Part shown: piece after piece, positions 51,497 to 61,282 of the stretch
Numbering within the stretch: the stretch's first letter is position 1
How the letters are laid out: each line of letters starts with the position of its first letter
Assembly: GCA_030148335.1 (NCBI GenBank)
Contig: JASBTQ010000026.1
Location: forward strand, 1 to 64,000
DNA from: Allomuricauda sp.
GTDB lineage: Bacteria; Bacteroidota; Bacteroidia; Flavobacteriales; Flavobacteriaceae
Length of the DNA stretch: 64,000 nucleotides
Direction: 5' to 3'
Notes under the pieces: generated by a model
Seen by the model: only the letters and a program-made list of their open reading frames with translations
What the model was told of the DNA's origin: nothing
Databases searched by the model: none
Made by a program: the position numbers and the translations under genes

Positions 51497-52105
51497 ATGT
51501 ACACCCCGCCCCACTATCAAAACAGCGACATTGCAGAGATCAAGGATTTCTTGGTCCAAAATAGTTTTGGCATTCTCATCAACATTGTGGACAACAAACC
51601 TTGGGGCACCCATATCCCCTTGGAACTGGAAACGGATGAAAAGGGGCAGTATATCTTGGTCGGACACATCGCCAAGGCCAATCCCCAATGGAAGAGTTTT
51701 GATGAAGAAGCGGAGGTGCTTTGTATCTTCAACGGGCCGCATGCCTATGTTTCCTCCTCTTGGTACAAGGAAGAGGAAGTCCCCACTTGGAACTACATCG
51801 CCGTGCATGTCTATGGCAAATTGAAGGTGTTGAGTGAAGCCGAGACCATGCAATCCATGCACCGATTGGTGGAAAAATACGAGCGGGACTCCAAAAACCC
51901 CATTTCCCTGAAAGACATGTCTCCCAAAACCCTACGACAGGTAAAGGGAGTAGTGGGCTTTCAGATCCAGATCATGGACATCCAAGCCACCTACAAACTT
52001 TCGCAGACGCGTGTTGAAGACCACCCCAAGATCATTTCCGAACTAGGTGAACGAGATGCCGGAAGCAGGGCCATAGCCAAAAAAATGGATGGAAACGACG
52101 CTTAA
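51497..52105 (+). CDS. PaiB-like FMN-binding negative transcriptional regulator family protein
   Basis: Flavin-binding split-barrel protein of 202 residues. Typical PaiB sequence: MYTPPHYQNSDIAEIKDFL at the start, WGTHIPLELE, VGHIAKANPQWKSF, FNGPHAYVSSSWY, VPTWNYIAVHVYG, and GVVGFQIQIMDIQATYKLSQ near the end. B. subtilis PaiB represses sporulation and protease genes, but most homologues are untested and may be flavin enzymes. Convergent with the PorP gene, 3 bp apart. Confidence 0.92.
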   Translation: MYTPPHYQNSDIAEIKDFLVQNSFGILINIVDNKPWGTHIPLELETDEKGQYILVGHIAKANPQWKSFDEEAEVLCIFNGPHAYVSSSWYKEEEVPTWNYIAVHVYGKLKVLSEAETMQSMHRLVEKYERDSKNPISLKDMSPKTLRQVKGVVGFQIQIMDIQATYKLSQTRVEDHPKIISELGERDAGSRAIAKKMDGNDA

Positions 52106-52108
52106 AGG

Positions 52109-53908
52109 CTACTCAATATCCTGAAAAATGGCATCCGCCCAATTGGAGTAACGTGGATTCTCCACGTGCATGATCCAAAGCTCATCGGTATATTGTCCCT
52201 TCATTTTGGAGCGATAGGCCGCATAGGCATCTTCATTTTCTTCATACTTGGCCAAATACACATAATTGAGACCGTTGTCCGGATTTTTGAAATATTGCGC
52301 TTCCAAACCTTGATCCTTTAGTTTTCCCATAAATTCCCTTAGGTAGCTCTCATTTTTGAAAACATTGGCCACGATGTAGTGTCCTTGCCCGATCCCATCC
52401 AAGTTGATGAACTTCTCGATGGGCTTGAAAGCTCCTCCATGAAAAGTCCCCTCCTTCTCTTTTTCCACTGTTTTTGGGGCGTTCTGGGCTTTGGAATTTT
52501 GTGCCAACGCACTACTTTCCAAGGAACTGTATATAGAGTCCAGGTCCTTGCTGTCGGCCAAATACAGTTTCTGTGCCTTTGCTTCAATTTCGGGCGTTTT
52601 GTCACCTGTATGTCGTTTCACGATCCGCATCACCATTTCAAATCGCTTTTCCATGTCTCGCTCTCTGTTCCTCTCCAAGGAGTCCATTCGATAGACCAAT
52701 TCATTGATCACAGCATAATTGTCCTCTTGCTGCTCCCTTAACTGGGCTATCTGCTCTTCCCAGAATGCCAGATCTTCTTTGTTGGTGGGCCTTAAGGTGG
52801 TCTGGGCATTCAACTTGCTCCTTGAGCCATCCTTTTCCTTGTTTTCCTTCGTATCGGCATCCGCCACAAGGGTCCCTTCTATCGGTTTTTTGGTCTCCCC
52901 GTCCGGATTTTCCTCATTGGAAACGAAGGTGTTTTTGGATAGCGTGGGAACAAAGGAATAGGCAATGGAAATTTCATGTGTTACCCCAAGATTGGCGATA
53001 CTATTGGCGATGTTCTTTTCAAAATTATACCCAAAGGAAAGCCGCCTGTTCAGGTTGAAACCTGTTCCGGCCGATGCGCCGTACAACTGGTCATACCCGC
53101 CTTGGATCCAGCCCAATTTGGGAAGGTCCAGAATGACCCCGCCTCCAAAAACGGGATCTTCCCTGCCATCAAAACGGGCCCTTGCCAAAGGCAACAACCT
53201 GCCATCCTCAAAGATTCCGGCACCGTTCGCGAACTCATGGGTGAATTGGATGTGGCCCGAAAAAGTCTTTTGGGCCAAGTCGGTCAAAGATTTGCCCGAG
53301 TTGATGTTGTAGTCCACCAAGTTTTGGGCAAACACCCCAAAATCAAATTTACCCAAGGACAGGTTCAGACCCGGTTGGAAAGAAATGATGGAATTTTCGG
53401 AAGCCTCGTTCAACAAGGGGTCTTCTTCCAACGTTACCCCCCGACTGGGATCATAACTGCTCACATAGTACGGAATGTTCACCCCGAAGGTCAAACTGCT
53501 TTCCCTTCCCAGCTTGATTCCGTGGGAATAATTGGCCATGACCCCCAAGTTGGAGATGACCCCTTCCTGTTGGTTATAAAGGCTAAAGCCCAGACCAATC
53601 ATATCATTGATCCTTCCACTGTAGCTGAGAAAGTAGTTCTGTCTATTATTTTCAAAATCAGCACTTTGACTCCTATGAAAAAGGTTGATGTACGATTTGT
53701 CCTCCCTCACTGCCGAAAAAGTGGGGTTGATCAAGAACCTGTTGAATTTCAACAAGTTTTGAAAGGGAACATCATAGCTCACATAAGGGTTGCTCTCTTG
53801 GGCAACGGTTGTCTGGCCTATCATCAGGCTGACTGCCAGAACATAAAAGACCCGCTTACATTTAGGTAGGGGAAATTTTTGGGGGAATAAAAGTAGTTTT
53901 ACATCCAT
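52109..53908 (-). CDS. PorP/SprF-family type IX secretion protein with C-terminal SPOR-like extension
   Basis: Protein of 599 residues. The first about 340 are a PorP/SprF barrel (NPYVSYDVPFQNLLKFNRFL, FLINPTFSAVREDKSYINLF, YNFEKNIANSIANLGVTHEI), the outer membrane family partnered with gliding/T9SS adhesins. An about 170-residue linker with a coiled-coil segment (LAFWEEQIAQLREQQEDNYA) and a C-terminal SPOR-like domain (about 510-590, GHYIVANVFKNESYLREFMG, then GLNYVYLAKYEENEDAYAAY) follow. SPOR domains bind denuded peptidoglycan, so the protein may bridge outer membrane and cell wall. Typical family members stop near 300-340 residues. Confidence 0.87.
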   Translation of the reverse strand: MDVKLLLFPQKFPLPKCKRVFYVLAVSLMIGQTTVAQESNPYVSYDVPFQNLLKFNRFLINPTFSAVREDKSYINLFHRSQSADFENNRQNYFLSYSGRINDMIGLGFSLYNQQEGVISNLGVMANYSHGIKLGRESSLTFGVNIPYYVSSYDPSRGVTLEEDPLLNEASENSIISFQPGLNLSLGKFDFGVFAQNLVDYNINSGKSLTDLAQKTFSGHIQFTHEFANGAGIFEDGRLLPLARARFDGREDPVFGGGVILDLPKLGWIQGGYDQLYGASAGTGFNLNRRLSFGYNFEKNIANSIANLGVTHEISIAYSFVPTLSKNTFVSNEENPDGETKKPIEGTLVADADTKENKEKDGSRSKLNAQTTLRPTNKEDLAFWEEQIAQLREQQEDNYAVINELVYRMDSLERNRERDMEKRFEMVMRIVKRHTGDKTPEIEAKAQKLYLADSKDLDSIYSSLESSALAQNSKAQNAPKTVEKEKEGTFHGGAFKPIEKFINLDGIGQGHYIVANVFKNESYLREFMGKLKDQGLEAQYFKNPDNGLNYVYLAKYEENEDAYAAYRSKMKGQYTDELWIMHVENPRYSNWADAIFQDIE

Positions 53909-54175
53909 AGCCGATTGGAATTTGTAGGTTAAGTTTCCTGTTTGGGACAGGGTTGTTTTTTTGATCAGGTCTCATTAGCAAGATTTGGGAACTTGTAAGA
54001 GTTTTATTACTAATTACAATGTAATATTACGTAAATTATCGGCTAAACGCCAATTTTTTCGTTGAACGGTGAGGTGAATTGAATATTTAACGTAGTAAGT
54101 GTCAAAATATTGGAACAACACCTCAAAAAAAGCTAAAAAAACCCCTTAATTTTGAGCAAGAGATATACATCCTAA

Positions 54176-54679
54176 ATGACAAAGTCGAATACCCTATCCA
54201 TTGTCCCCTATTCCGACATTTACAAGGATGCCTTCAAGTCACTTAACGAGGCTTGGATCACCAAGTATTTCAAGATGGAAAAGATGGATTATGCCTCACT
54301 CGACCACCCTAGGGAATACATTTTGGATAAGGGTGGCCATATTGCGGTAGCGGTTCTGGACAACCAGGCTGTTGGGGTATGTGCACTGATTCCCAGCCAA
54401 AAGGAAGGATATGATTTTGAACTGGCCAAAATGGGTGTGTCCGAGCATGTACAAGGCATGGGAATAGGCAAATTGCTGGGACAGCACATCATTGAAAAAG
54501 CAAAAGAGTTGGGGGCCAAAAAACTGTATCTGGAAAGCAATCGCGTCCTCCAACCCGCTCTCTCGTTATATCAAAAACTGGGTTTCAAGGAAATGATAGG
54601 AGCCACTTCCCCTTATGAGCGCAGCGACATCCAGATGGAACTGGACCTTCGTTCTTCGGCGGAATCAGCCCTCCCATGA
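54176..54679 (+). CDS. GNAT-family N-acetyltransferase
   Basis: Acetyltransferase of 167 residues. Motif A is MGVSEHVQGMGIGKLLGQHI (QGMGIG binds the CoA pyrophosphate), followed by LYLESNRVLQPALSLYQKLGF, the common C-terminal GNAT pattern. A TAATTTTG (54147-54154) matches the TAnnTTTG -7 consensus 22 bp before the ATG. Substrate unknown. Confidence 0.92.
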   Translation: MTKSNTLSIVPYSDIYKDAFKSLNEAWITKYFKMEKMDYASLDHPREYILDKGGHIAVAVLDNQAVGVCALIPSQKEGYDFELAKMGVSEHVQGMGIGKLLGQHIIEKAKELGAKKLYLESNRVLQPALSLYQKLGFKEMIGATSPYERSDIQMELDLRSSAESALP

Positions 54680-54780
54680 TTTCCCCTTTTTTCACCACAA
54701 ATTTGCCATCGCACACTTCTTGTTTCACATCTCGTTAAAAATGAGTACCTTAATACTGTTCAACCTAAAACCTTTCAGCC

Positions 54781-55203
54781 ATGGGAACAGTAAAGAAATT
54801 GAACAAATGGGCCAATGCCCACACCTATTATCCATTGGATTTTTTGCGGGTGGCCCTAGGAATTTTCCTTTTCATCAAGGGAGTGGAATTTATGGCCAAT
54901 CATGTGGAAATGGTGGAAATGGCCAAGCCCTTTGAAGGCATGCCCGGGGGCATGATCATTCTCCACTACATTGCCCCGGCACATTTTGTGGGCGGGATAT
55001 TGATCGTTGTCGGACTTCTGACGCGCTGGGCGGCCATTGCGCAGCTACCCATTCTGTTCGGGGCCGTGCTCACCAATTTCCTGGGCACTATGGATGTGGG
55101 CAATCTATCCATAGCGACATTGGTACTGCTTGCCTGCCTCTTCTTTATTGTCTATGGATCGGGGAAACATTCGGTGGACTATTATCTCAAAATGGAGAAA
55201 TAA
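54781..55203 (+). CDS. DoxX-family membrane protein
   Basis: Integral membrane protein of 140 residues with four hydrophobic helices (about 22-40, 62-82, 86-102 and 108-125): LRVALGIFLFIKGVEF, HFVGGILIVVGLLTRWAAI, LPILFGAVLTNFLG and ATLVLLACLFFIVYGSG. This matches DoxX/DoxD-like proteins, which are linked to quinone or thiol redox reactions in membranes. Convergent with the TonB receptor gene, one base apart, with a small TAACCT/AGGTTA palindrome at the junction. Confidence 0.87.
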   Translation: MGTVKKLNKWANAHTYYPLDFLRVALGIFLFIKGVEFMANHVEMVEMAKPFEGMPGGMIILHYIAPAHFVGGILIVVGLLTRWAAIAQLPILFGAVLTNFLGTMDVGNLSIATLVLLACLFFIVYGSGKHSVDYYLKMEK

Positions 55204-55204
55204 C

Positions 55205-57367
55205 CTAAAGGTTATCCAACTGGTTGCTCTTTCCGTCTGAACTGATGGTCCAAAAGAAGCCCACGAAGAAAAAACTGTCCGCCGCAGGGTTAATGGCACG
55301 TCTATCAAAGACACCATCCATGTTGGGAGTGTCCGCATATTGGTAATTGCTGATATTGTTGAATCCCAAAACATTGTTCACCGAGAAATACAGGATTTTC
55401 TGCTGGTCTATCAAATAGGCCCAGTTGAAGCTCAGGTTATTGAAGGATTTTGTTTTCTCTGCCATAAATTCTGGAGTGTTGGGATTGTCATAAGGTCTTC
55501 CCGAACCATAGGAATACGTAAACCCGACCTGCGAACGAAGCTTGTCCACCCAATATTTGGTCACCACGGAAAGGTTGTGTTTTGGGGCAAAATTAGGTGT
55601 GGCCCTTTCCCTAAAATTTTGATAATCCCTTTCCGTATCCAAATACGAATAGGAAATCCAATAATCCAAATATTCAATGCTTTTGTTATCCCGCCAGAAC
55701 AGGTCCAAGCCACTGGCATATCCGGAACCGGAGTTGGCATAAACGGAGCCAAATTCGGGCATTTCGGTATCGTATTTGATCAAATTGTCATAATCCTTAT
55801 AATAGGCCTCGGCCCTAAAAGTCTTGCCATTGCCTATGTATTGATAGTTCAGGATATAGTGGGATGCCTTTTCAAAATGTACGCTCCCATCAAACTTGAC
55901 CACATCTGAAACCGGTCTTTGATAAAAATCGCCATAGGCCAAGGAGAACTGCCCGTTTTCGCCCGGCTTGTAGGCCAACGATACCCGCGGGGAAACGTTG
56001 AAATCATCCAACAAGGTGCTGTGCTCTCCCCTGACCCCAAGTTTCATGGCGAACCTTTTGCTCAAAAAAATGTCAGATTCGGTAAAGGCTGCCCACAATT
56101 GCCCATCATAACCAGTTCCAAAAACAGCTTTTTCCGTATCAGTATAGGTTTCTTCAAAATCCGAAGTGAAAACCTCCGCCCCGACACTCAGACCAAATCG
56201 ACTGTTGAAGTTTTTTCCGGCCCTCACCTTGATGTGGGAAGCCGTTTCCTTAGTGTCGATTTGGTTCTCTTCAACCCTTATGTCATTGGTATCCCAAGAG
56301 ATGGAAGCCCCGGAGACAAGGCTCCAATTATTTTCAAAAAAATACTTGTACGAAGAGTTAAAGTAAAGGTTATTGTTGGTCATCTGAAAGCGTACAAAAT
56401 CAGCATAATTGATGTCTTCCTGTTCTATATCCAAATTGGCATGATTAAAGCCTGTGTAGAGCTTGAACATACTTCTTTCCCCCTTGCTCCTAAATACCGC
56501 TTCCCCGGAAATGGATTCGTAGGGACTGTTCCAACGGGTCCCTTGTTGGGAAGGGATCAAGGCCTCATAAGGGGCCAGGTTGATATAGGAGGTGTTCAGG
56601 CTCAGGGATTGATCACCCCAGATTTTTGTATGGCCCACCCCGCCCCCTACGGACATAATGGAAATATCCGTTTTCTCCTGATCGGGCACATCGGTGGTGT
56701 TCAGCAAAAGTACACTGGACAATGCCTGTCCGTATTCAGCGGAATACCCTCCCGTACTGAAGGTGATTCCTTTAAAAAGGAAAGGGGAAAACCGGCCCCG
56801 GGTGGGAATGTTGTTGGCCGTGGCACTGAACGGTTGGAAGACCCTGAGCCCGTCTATGAACACCTGGGTCTCCCCTGCTGTTCCCCCTCGAACGAACAAG
56901 CGCCCATCTTCATTGATCGTGGTCGTTCCCGGTAAGGTCTGCAGTGCGGCCACAAAGTCACCTGCAGCCCCTGCCGTGGTCACAATGTCCAACGGTTTCA
57001 ACACCGACACTTTGGAATTGTCCCCTGCTTCAAAAGTCCCTGCAGTCAAGGTGACCCCCGACAATGAATTGATGGCCTCCACCAACTGGATCTTTAAATC
57101 CTTGAAGTAAACAATGTCACCGATCTCGTAATGAGATTCGTAGGACAACATGGAAACCACCAATGTCTGGGTTCCCGTCTCTGGGGTTTCAAAGCTAAAG
57201 TGACCGTTCTTGTCGGTGGATGCACCATCATAAGTGCCCTCCACATATACATTGGTCCCCTCGATGGGATTCTTCTTGGCATCGGTCACCGTGCCCGATA
57301 CGATTGTCTGTGCCATCATAAAACCGAGGTTGAAAAATAGAGTGAATACAATAAGAATGTTTTTCAT
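55205..57367 (-). CDS. TonB-dependent receptor with N-terminal carboxypeptidase-like domain
   Basis: Outer membrane receptor of 720 residues with signal peptide MKNILIVFTLFFNLGFMMAQ (start at 57367; ATG 57391 adds 8 residues). It has a CarboxypepD_reg domain (about 21-100, VSGTVTDAKKNPIEGTNVYV), a plug domain (about 115-225, GTTTINEDGRLFVRGGTAGE) and a 22-strand-type barrel ending in FFFVGFFWT. No SusD gene is adjacent, so it is not a classical polysaccharide locus; siderophore, metal or vitamin uptake are options. It is divergent from a DUF2141 gene. Confidence 0.92.
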   Translation of the reverse strand: MKNILIVFTLFFNLGFMMAQTIVSGTVTDAKKNPIEGTNVYVEGTYDGASTDKNGHFSFETPETGTQTLVVSMLSYESHYEIGDIVYFKDLKIQLVEAINSLSGVTLTAGTFEAGDNSKVSVLKPLDIVTTAGAAGDFVAALQTLPGTTTINEDGRLFVRGGTAGETQVFIDGLRVFQPFSATANNIPTRGRFSPFLFKGITFSTGGYSAEYGQALSSVLLLNTTDVPDQEKTDISIMSVGGGVGHTKIWGDQSLSLNTSYINLAPYEALIPSQQGTRWNSPYESISGEAVFRSKGERSMFKLYTGFNHANLDIEQEDINYADFVRFQMTNNNLYFNSSYKYFFENNWSLVSGASISWDTNDIRVEENQIDTKETASHIKVRAGKNFNSRFGLSVGAEVFTSDFEETYTDTEKAVFGTGYDGQLWAAFTESDIFLSKRFAMKLGVRGEHSTLLDDFNVSPRVSLAYKPGENGQFSLAYGDFYQRPVSDVVKFDGSVHFEKASHYILNYQYIGNGKTFRAEAYYKDYDNLIKYDTEMPEFGSVYANSGSGYASGLDLFWRDNKSIEYLDYWISYSYLDTERDYQNFRERATPNFAPKHNLSVVTKYWVDKLRSQVGFTYSYGSGRPYDNPNTPEFMAEKTKSFNNLSFNWAYLIDQQKILYFSVNNVLGFNNISNYQYADTPNMDGVFDRRAINPAADSFFFVGFFWTISSDGKSNQLDNL

Positions 57368-57579
57368 GACTGTTTGTTTGATTGATGCCACAAAATTGTC
57401 CCTTAACCATCAGCCTTGCCAAAAGGAAATACCCAACTGTGGATTTTTCACGATGGATCGGGATTCCGTTTTGCCCATTACAGTTCAGCCCAAAAAACCG
57501 ACAGTTCAGTACTTCCCAATTTTTGAAAAGGGGATTGCGACCGAGATTTGTGGGAACATTAACTTCAAAAACAATCCTT

Positions 57580-57999
57580 ATGAAAACTGTTACCCTAGCA
57601 TTGAGCTTTTTTTTGGTGGGCCTGATATCCAAAGCGCAAGAAAAAACAGGTATCAACATTACCATTACCATTGACAATGTAACCAGCAATGAAGGAAAGG
57701 TCATGGCCGGGCTGCACACTGCAGATACCTTTATGAAAGGACCAGGCGTACAAAACCTTGAGAGCACCATCGAAAATGGAAAGGTGATACTGACCTTTAC
57801 GGATGTTGCTCCGGGCTCCTATGCCGTTATGGCGATGCACGACGCCAACGGAAACAACCGAATGGATTATGAGTCCAACGGGATGCCCAAGGAGAGTTAC
57901 GGCTCCTCCGGAAATGATATGTCGTTTGGGCCGCCCAATTTTTCCACTTCCAAGTTTGAGGTCGGAGAAGAGGACCTAGAGCTGACCATAAGGTTTTAG
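57580..57999 (+). CDS. DUF2141 domain secreted protein
   Basis: Secreted protein of 139 residues with signal peptide MKTVTLALSFFLVGLISKAQ. The DUF2141 beta-sandwich is seen in ITITIDNVTSNEGKVMAGLH, FTDVAPGSYAVMAMHDANGN and the calcium-like loop HDANGNNRMDYESNGMPKE. The start at 57580 is favoured; upstream in-frame sequence is the divergent promoter region of the TonB receptor. Such genes often stand beside TonB receptors; function unknown. Confidence 0.88.
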   Translation: MKTVTLALSFFLVGLISKAQEKTGINITITIDNVTSNEGKVMAGLHTADTFMKGPGVQNLESTIENGKVILTFTDVAPGSYAVMAMHDANGNNRMDYESNGMPKESYGSSGNDMSFGPPNFSTSKFEVGEEDLELTIRF

Positions 58000-58020
58000 C
58001 ATCTCTTTCAACCTAAAAAA

Positions 58021-58048
58021 AGCCTGCTTCGAGCGGGCTTTTTGTTTT
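58021..58048 (+). terminator. rho-independent terminator after the DUF2141 gene
   Basis: Stem AGCCTGC/GCGGGCT (7 bp with one G-T pair), loop TTCGA, then TTTTTGTTTT. Confidence 0.85.
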
Positions 58049-58122
58049 ATCCCAATCCGAGGCTTTTCTTATAGATTATCCTGATGGTTTTTCATACTTT
58101 TATATTTCAAATTTATTGTTAG

Positions 58123-59064
58123 ATGACCATCACCCAGCTTCAATATGTACTAGCGGTTGCCGAGCATAAAAATTTTACCTTGGCCGCCGAGAAGAGTTTT
58201 GTTACCCAACCCACCTTGAGCATGCAGGTGCAAAAATTGGAAGATGAGCTCGGGGTACTCATTTTTGATCGCAGTAAAAAACCCATTTCCATTACCGAGG
58301 TGGGCAAGAAAATTGTGGCCCAAGCCAAAAATATTGTAGCGGAAGCAGAACGCATCAAGGATATTGTGGACCAGGACAAAGGGTTCATCGGCGGGGACTA
58401 TACTTTGGGCATCATCCCAACGGTAATGCCCACCTTACTGCCCATGTTCCTGAACACTTTCATAAAAAAATATCCGAAGGTGAACCTCATCATCAAGGAA
58501 CAGTCCACCGATAACCTGATCAAGAACATTATGGACGGCCATTTGGATGCCGGTATTGCTGCCACTCCTCTGGAAATAGAGTTCATCAAAGAAAGACCGC
58601 TCTATTATGAACCATTTGTGGGGTATGTTCCCAAAAGCCACCGATTATCCCAAGAAACGGAATTGACCACGGACCATCTGGATGTGAACGATGTCCTTTT
58701 GTTGCAGGACGGACACTGCTTCAGGGACGGGGTAATCAATTTGTGCACAGCGTCCAAAAACATGAACGGGGAACATTTCAAAATAGAAAGTGGTAGTTTT
58801 GAGACCCTGATCAGTCTGGCCGATGAGGGTATGGGCATGACCTTGTTGCCCTACTTGAACACCCTTCAACTGGGACAGCAAAAAAGGGAAAGCCTGAAAC
58901 CGTTCAAAAACCCTTCCCCTGCACGGGAAATAAGTCTGATCTACCACAAGAGCGAACTGAAAATCCAGATCACGGAGGCCCTCAGGGATGTGATTTCCAG
59001 CATTGTTAGGGGTGCCATCACCTTTCAGGACGTGAAAATCATCAGCCCGTTGGCCAAAAATTAA
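58123..59064 (+). CDS. oxyR: LysR-type peroxide sensor, hydrogen-peroxide-inducible genes activator
   Basis: LysR regulator of 313 residues with an N-terminal winged HTH (LAAEKSFVTQPTLSMQVQKL) and a periplasmic-binding-like sensor domain. The peroxide-sensing pair is present as CFRDGVINLC, at C199 and C208, the same numbers as in E. coli OxyR. The active-site threonine region GIIPTVMPTLLP (T100) is also kept. Oxidation to a disulfide activates antioxidant genes. It ends in a terminator shared with the convergent small gene. Confidence 0.94.
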   Translation: MTITQLQYVLAVAEHKNFTLAAEKSFVTQPTLSMQVQKLEDELGVLIFDRSKKPISITEVGKKIVAQAKNIVAEAERIKDIVDQDKGFIGGDYTLGIIPTVMPTLLPMFLNTFIKKYPKVNLIIKEQSTDNLIKNIMDGHLDAGIAATPLEIEFIKERPLYYEPFVGYVPKSHRLSQETELTTDHLDVNDVLLLQDGHCFRDGVINLCTASKNMNGEHFKIESGSFETLISLADEGMGMTLLPYLNTLQLGQQKRESLKPFKNPSPAREISLIYHKSELKIQITEALRDVISSIVRGAITFQDVKIISPLAKN

Positions 59065-59065
59065 A

Positions 59066-59087
59066 AGGGCCGCATTTCTGCGGCCCT
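59066..59087. terminator. terminator hairpin between oxyR and the small convergent gene
   Basis: Perfect 9-bp stem AGGGCCGCA/TGCGGCCCT with loop TTTC. A short T-tract (AGTTTT) follows in the plus direction and a T-tract (TTTTAA complement of TTAAAA) in the minus direction. Confidence 0.8.
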
Positions 59088-59091
59088 AGTT

Positions 59092-59313
59092 TTAAGCTTT
59101 TAACAATAACAATGTGGGTTGCAACTCTGGTTTGTCCACAATATAAAATTGCAACCAGATTTTAAGTTCCTCAATTTCACTGGGCAATAGCCTTGAAATA
59201 GCTTTCTTCAATTCCTTGGTGAAGAGTTTTGCATCAAAACTTACCTTTTGAAGGATGGTTTTGGTGTAATCCAACATAGCTCTTGGCATAGAAATTTTAT
59301 TAAATTGGGTCAT
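59092..59313 (-). CDS. small conserved hypothetical protein
   Basis: Basic, helical protein of 73 residues (MTQFNKISMPRAMLDYTKTI, then FTKELKKAISRLLPSEIEELKIW). No signal peptide or membrane segment. I recognise no domain. The composition, good start context and its own terminator side support a real gene. It is divergent from dacB with 96 bp between. Confidence 0.68.
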   Translation of the reverse strand: MTQFNKISMPRAMLDYTKTILQKVSFDAKLFTKELKKAISRLLPSEIEELKIWLQFYIVDKPELQPTLLLLKA

Positions 59314-59409
59314 TGGTTGTGCTCTAAATTAGCGAAAAAACCTTTTTGAAAAACCAAAAATCCAGTTAAAAAATAAATAACTTCGTGTAAACCACAACGT
59401 GCAAAGCAC

Positions 59410-60693
59410 ATGAATATTTCAACCGGGAACCATTACAAAATACCAATCCATCTTCTTTCCATTCTATTTGTGCTACTTGCCAACTGTTCCCCCACACGTA
59501 AGTTTGTGAACAGCGAATTGGAGAAGGAGAGTCTCACCAATTCCTTCCATGGCTTGGTCGTTGTAGATGCAAAATCGCAAAAAACCATTTATGACAACCA
59601 TGGGGACAACTACTTCACTCCGGCCAGCAATACCAAGATCGTTACCTTCTACACAGGCGTGAAACTGCTGCCCAAATATATCCCCACCTTAAAATATGCC
59701 ATCGCCAATGACACCCTCTTCATTGAGGGCACGGGCGACCCATCCTGGCTGCACCCCCACCTTAAGGACAGTACGGCCATCCACTGGCTAAAAAACCAAG
59801 GGGCCATTGCCCTTTATACCAAAAATTCGGAGGAGCTCCGTTTTGGACCAGGTTGGGCATGGGAAGATTACGATACTTATTTTTCCCCCGAAAAGACCAC
59901 CATTCCCCTATATGGGAATGTGGCGACCATTTCCAATACCGGAAAACTGGAAGTGTCCCCCTCCTTTTTCCTCGATTCCACGGAAGTCAGGGAAAATCCG
60001 TTTAGAAGGGACGAGCTTACGAACCATTTTTACATTGCCCCTGCGGAACAGGATACGCTTGAAGTACCCTTCATCACCAGTGACAGCCTTACCAAGCAGC
60101 TTCTGGAAAAAGTGCTCCAAAAAAAGATCATATTGGTGGACCATTTTCCCGATATGCCCAAAGAGACCTTATATGGTATGGAAACGGATTCCATCTTCAA
60201 GCAGATGCTGTTCAAAAGTGACAACTTTTTGGCCGAACAGTTATTGATGGCCTCCTCTTCCATGTTGTCCGACACTCTGGGGACCCAAAGGGCCATCACC
60301 TATATGTTGGAGCATGATCTGGCCAATCTGGAACAACAGCCCCGATGGGTGGACGGTTCCGGGCTTTCGCGCTACAACCTATTCACGCCACGTTCTTTTG
60401 TGCAAATTCTCCAAAAACTTTATGATGAAGTGCCCGAGGAACGTCTCTTTGGCATATTCCCGATGTGGGGGCCAACAGGTACTGTGGAAAAATGGGAAGA
60501 CCCCAGTACGGAGCCCTTCCTGTTCGCCAAATCCGGGTCGTTTGGCAACAATTACAACCTGAGTGGTTATATCAAGACCAAGAAGGGTAAATTGCTCATC
60601 TTCAGTTTTATGAACAATCATTTCAAGGTACCTTCCTCCGAGATACGGAAAACCATGTACTCCGTGCTCAAGGAACTCCACCTCAACTATTGA
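59410..60693 (+). CDS. dacB: D-alanyl-D-alanine carboxypeptidase/endopeptidase (PBP4 type)
   Basis: Class C penicillin-binding protein of 427 residues acting on peptidoglycan in the periplasm, removing terminal D-Ala and cutting cross-links. The active-site triad motifs are SNTK (S73, K76), SDN in [10 protein letters not shown], and KSG in [10 protein letters not shown], the KTG equivalent. The start region has a lipobox-like LLANCS, so it may be lipid-anchored. It is shorter than E. coli DacB (477) because the inserted domain is reduced, as usual here. Its stop overlaps the convergent nudK by 7 bp. Confidence 0.9.
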   Translation: MNISTGNHYKIPIHLLSILFVLLANCSPTRKFVNSELEKESLTNSFHGLVVVDAKSQKTIYDNHGDNYFTPASNTKIVTFYTGVKLLPKYIPTLKYAIANDTLFIEGTGDPSWLHPHLKDSTAIHWLKNQGAIALYTKNSEELRFGPGWAWEDYDTYFSPEKTTIPLYGNVATISNTGKLEVSPSFFLDSTEVRENPFRRDELTNHFYIAPAEQDTLEVPFITSDSLTKQLLEKVLQKKIILVDHFPDMPKETLYGMETDSIFKQMLFKSDNFLAEQLLMASSSMLSDTLGTQRAITYMLEHDLANLEQQPRWVDGSGLSRYNLFTPRSFVQILQKLYDEVPEERLFGIFPMWGPTGTVEKWEDPSTEPFLFAKSGSFGNNYNLSGYIKTKKGKLLIFSFMNNHFKVPSSEIRKTMYSVLKELHLNY

Positions 60694-61274
60694 CCAAAAA
60701 CAGCATTGATCTGTGCATATTGGAGCAGCATGATGGTCTTGGCATCCTTGATCTCGCCTGTTTTCACCATTTCGAATGCTTCATCAAATCGGATTTCCAG
60801 CACTTCAATGTTTTCGGTCTCATCTTCGGCACCGCCTCCTTCGCTGACCTTCATGGAAGCTTCGTATTCGCCAATGAAAAAATAGAGGATTTCGGTGACG
60901 GATCCAGGGGACATGTAGGCCTCGAACACCTTTTTCACCTTGTCTATCTTATAGCCTGTCTCCTCCTCTACTTCCTTTTTTATGGTCTGCTCGGCATTTC
61001 CTTTTTCCAAGAGCCCCGCACAAGCCTCGATCATCATGCCATCCGCATTGCCGTTCAAATAGGTGGGCATCCGAAATTGGCGGGTGAGCACCACGGTGCC
61101 CTTTTTCGCATTGTACAACAAAATGACGGCCCCATTACCACGGTCGTAAGCTTCCCTGGTCTGGGTTTCCCAAGTCCCATCTTCCCGTTGGTACTCAAAA
61201 GTGACTTTGTTGAGGGTGTACCAATTGTCGGACAGCAGCTCTTTTTTGATGTTCCTGATGTTTCCGTATTTCAT
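60687..61274 (-). CDS. nudK: GDP-mannose pyrophosphatase, Nudix hydrolase
   Basis: Nudix enzyme of 195 residues hydrolysing GDP-mannose or ADP-ribose-type nucleotides. The Nudix box reads [20 protein letters not shown] with K in place of the usual R. The following [20 protein letters not shown] is characteristic of NudK. Length and motif order match E. coli NudK (191 residues). It is in one direction with the DUF2461 gene (8 bp upstream) and convergent with dacB. Confidence 0.9.
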   Translation of the reverse strand: MKYGNIRNIKKELLSDNWYTLNKVTFEYQREDGTWETQTREAYDRGNGAVILLYNAKKGTVVLTRQFRMPTYLNGNADGMMIEACAGLLEKGNAEQTIKKEVEEETGYKIDKVKKVFEAYMSPGSVTEILYFFIGEYEASMKVSEGGGAEDETENIEVLEIRFDEAFEMVKTGEIKDAKTIMLLQYAQINAVFGQ

Positions 61275-61282
61275 GGGTGGAT

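Noticed and set aside
52976..53869. 297-codon open frame on the plus strand
   Set aside because: Antisense to the PorP/SprF coding sequence, no domain or plausible start context.
59092..59313. Small minus-strand frame as a shadow or terminator artefact
   Set aside because: It lies in a region with no gene opposite, has ordinary protein composition and an ATG start, so it was kept as a small gene with moderate confidence.
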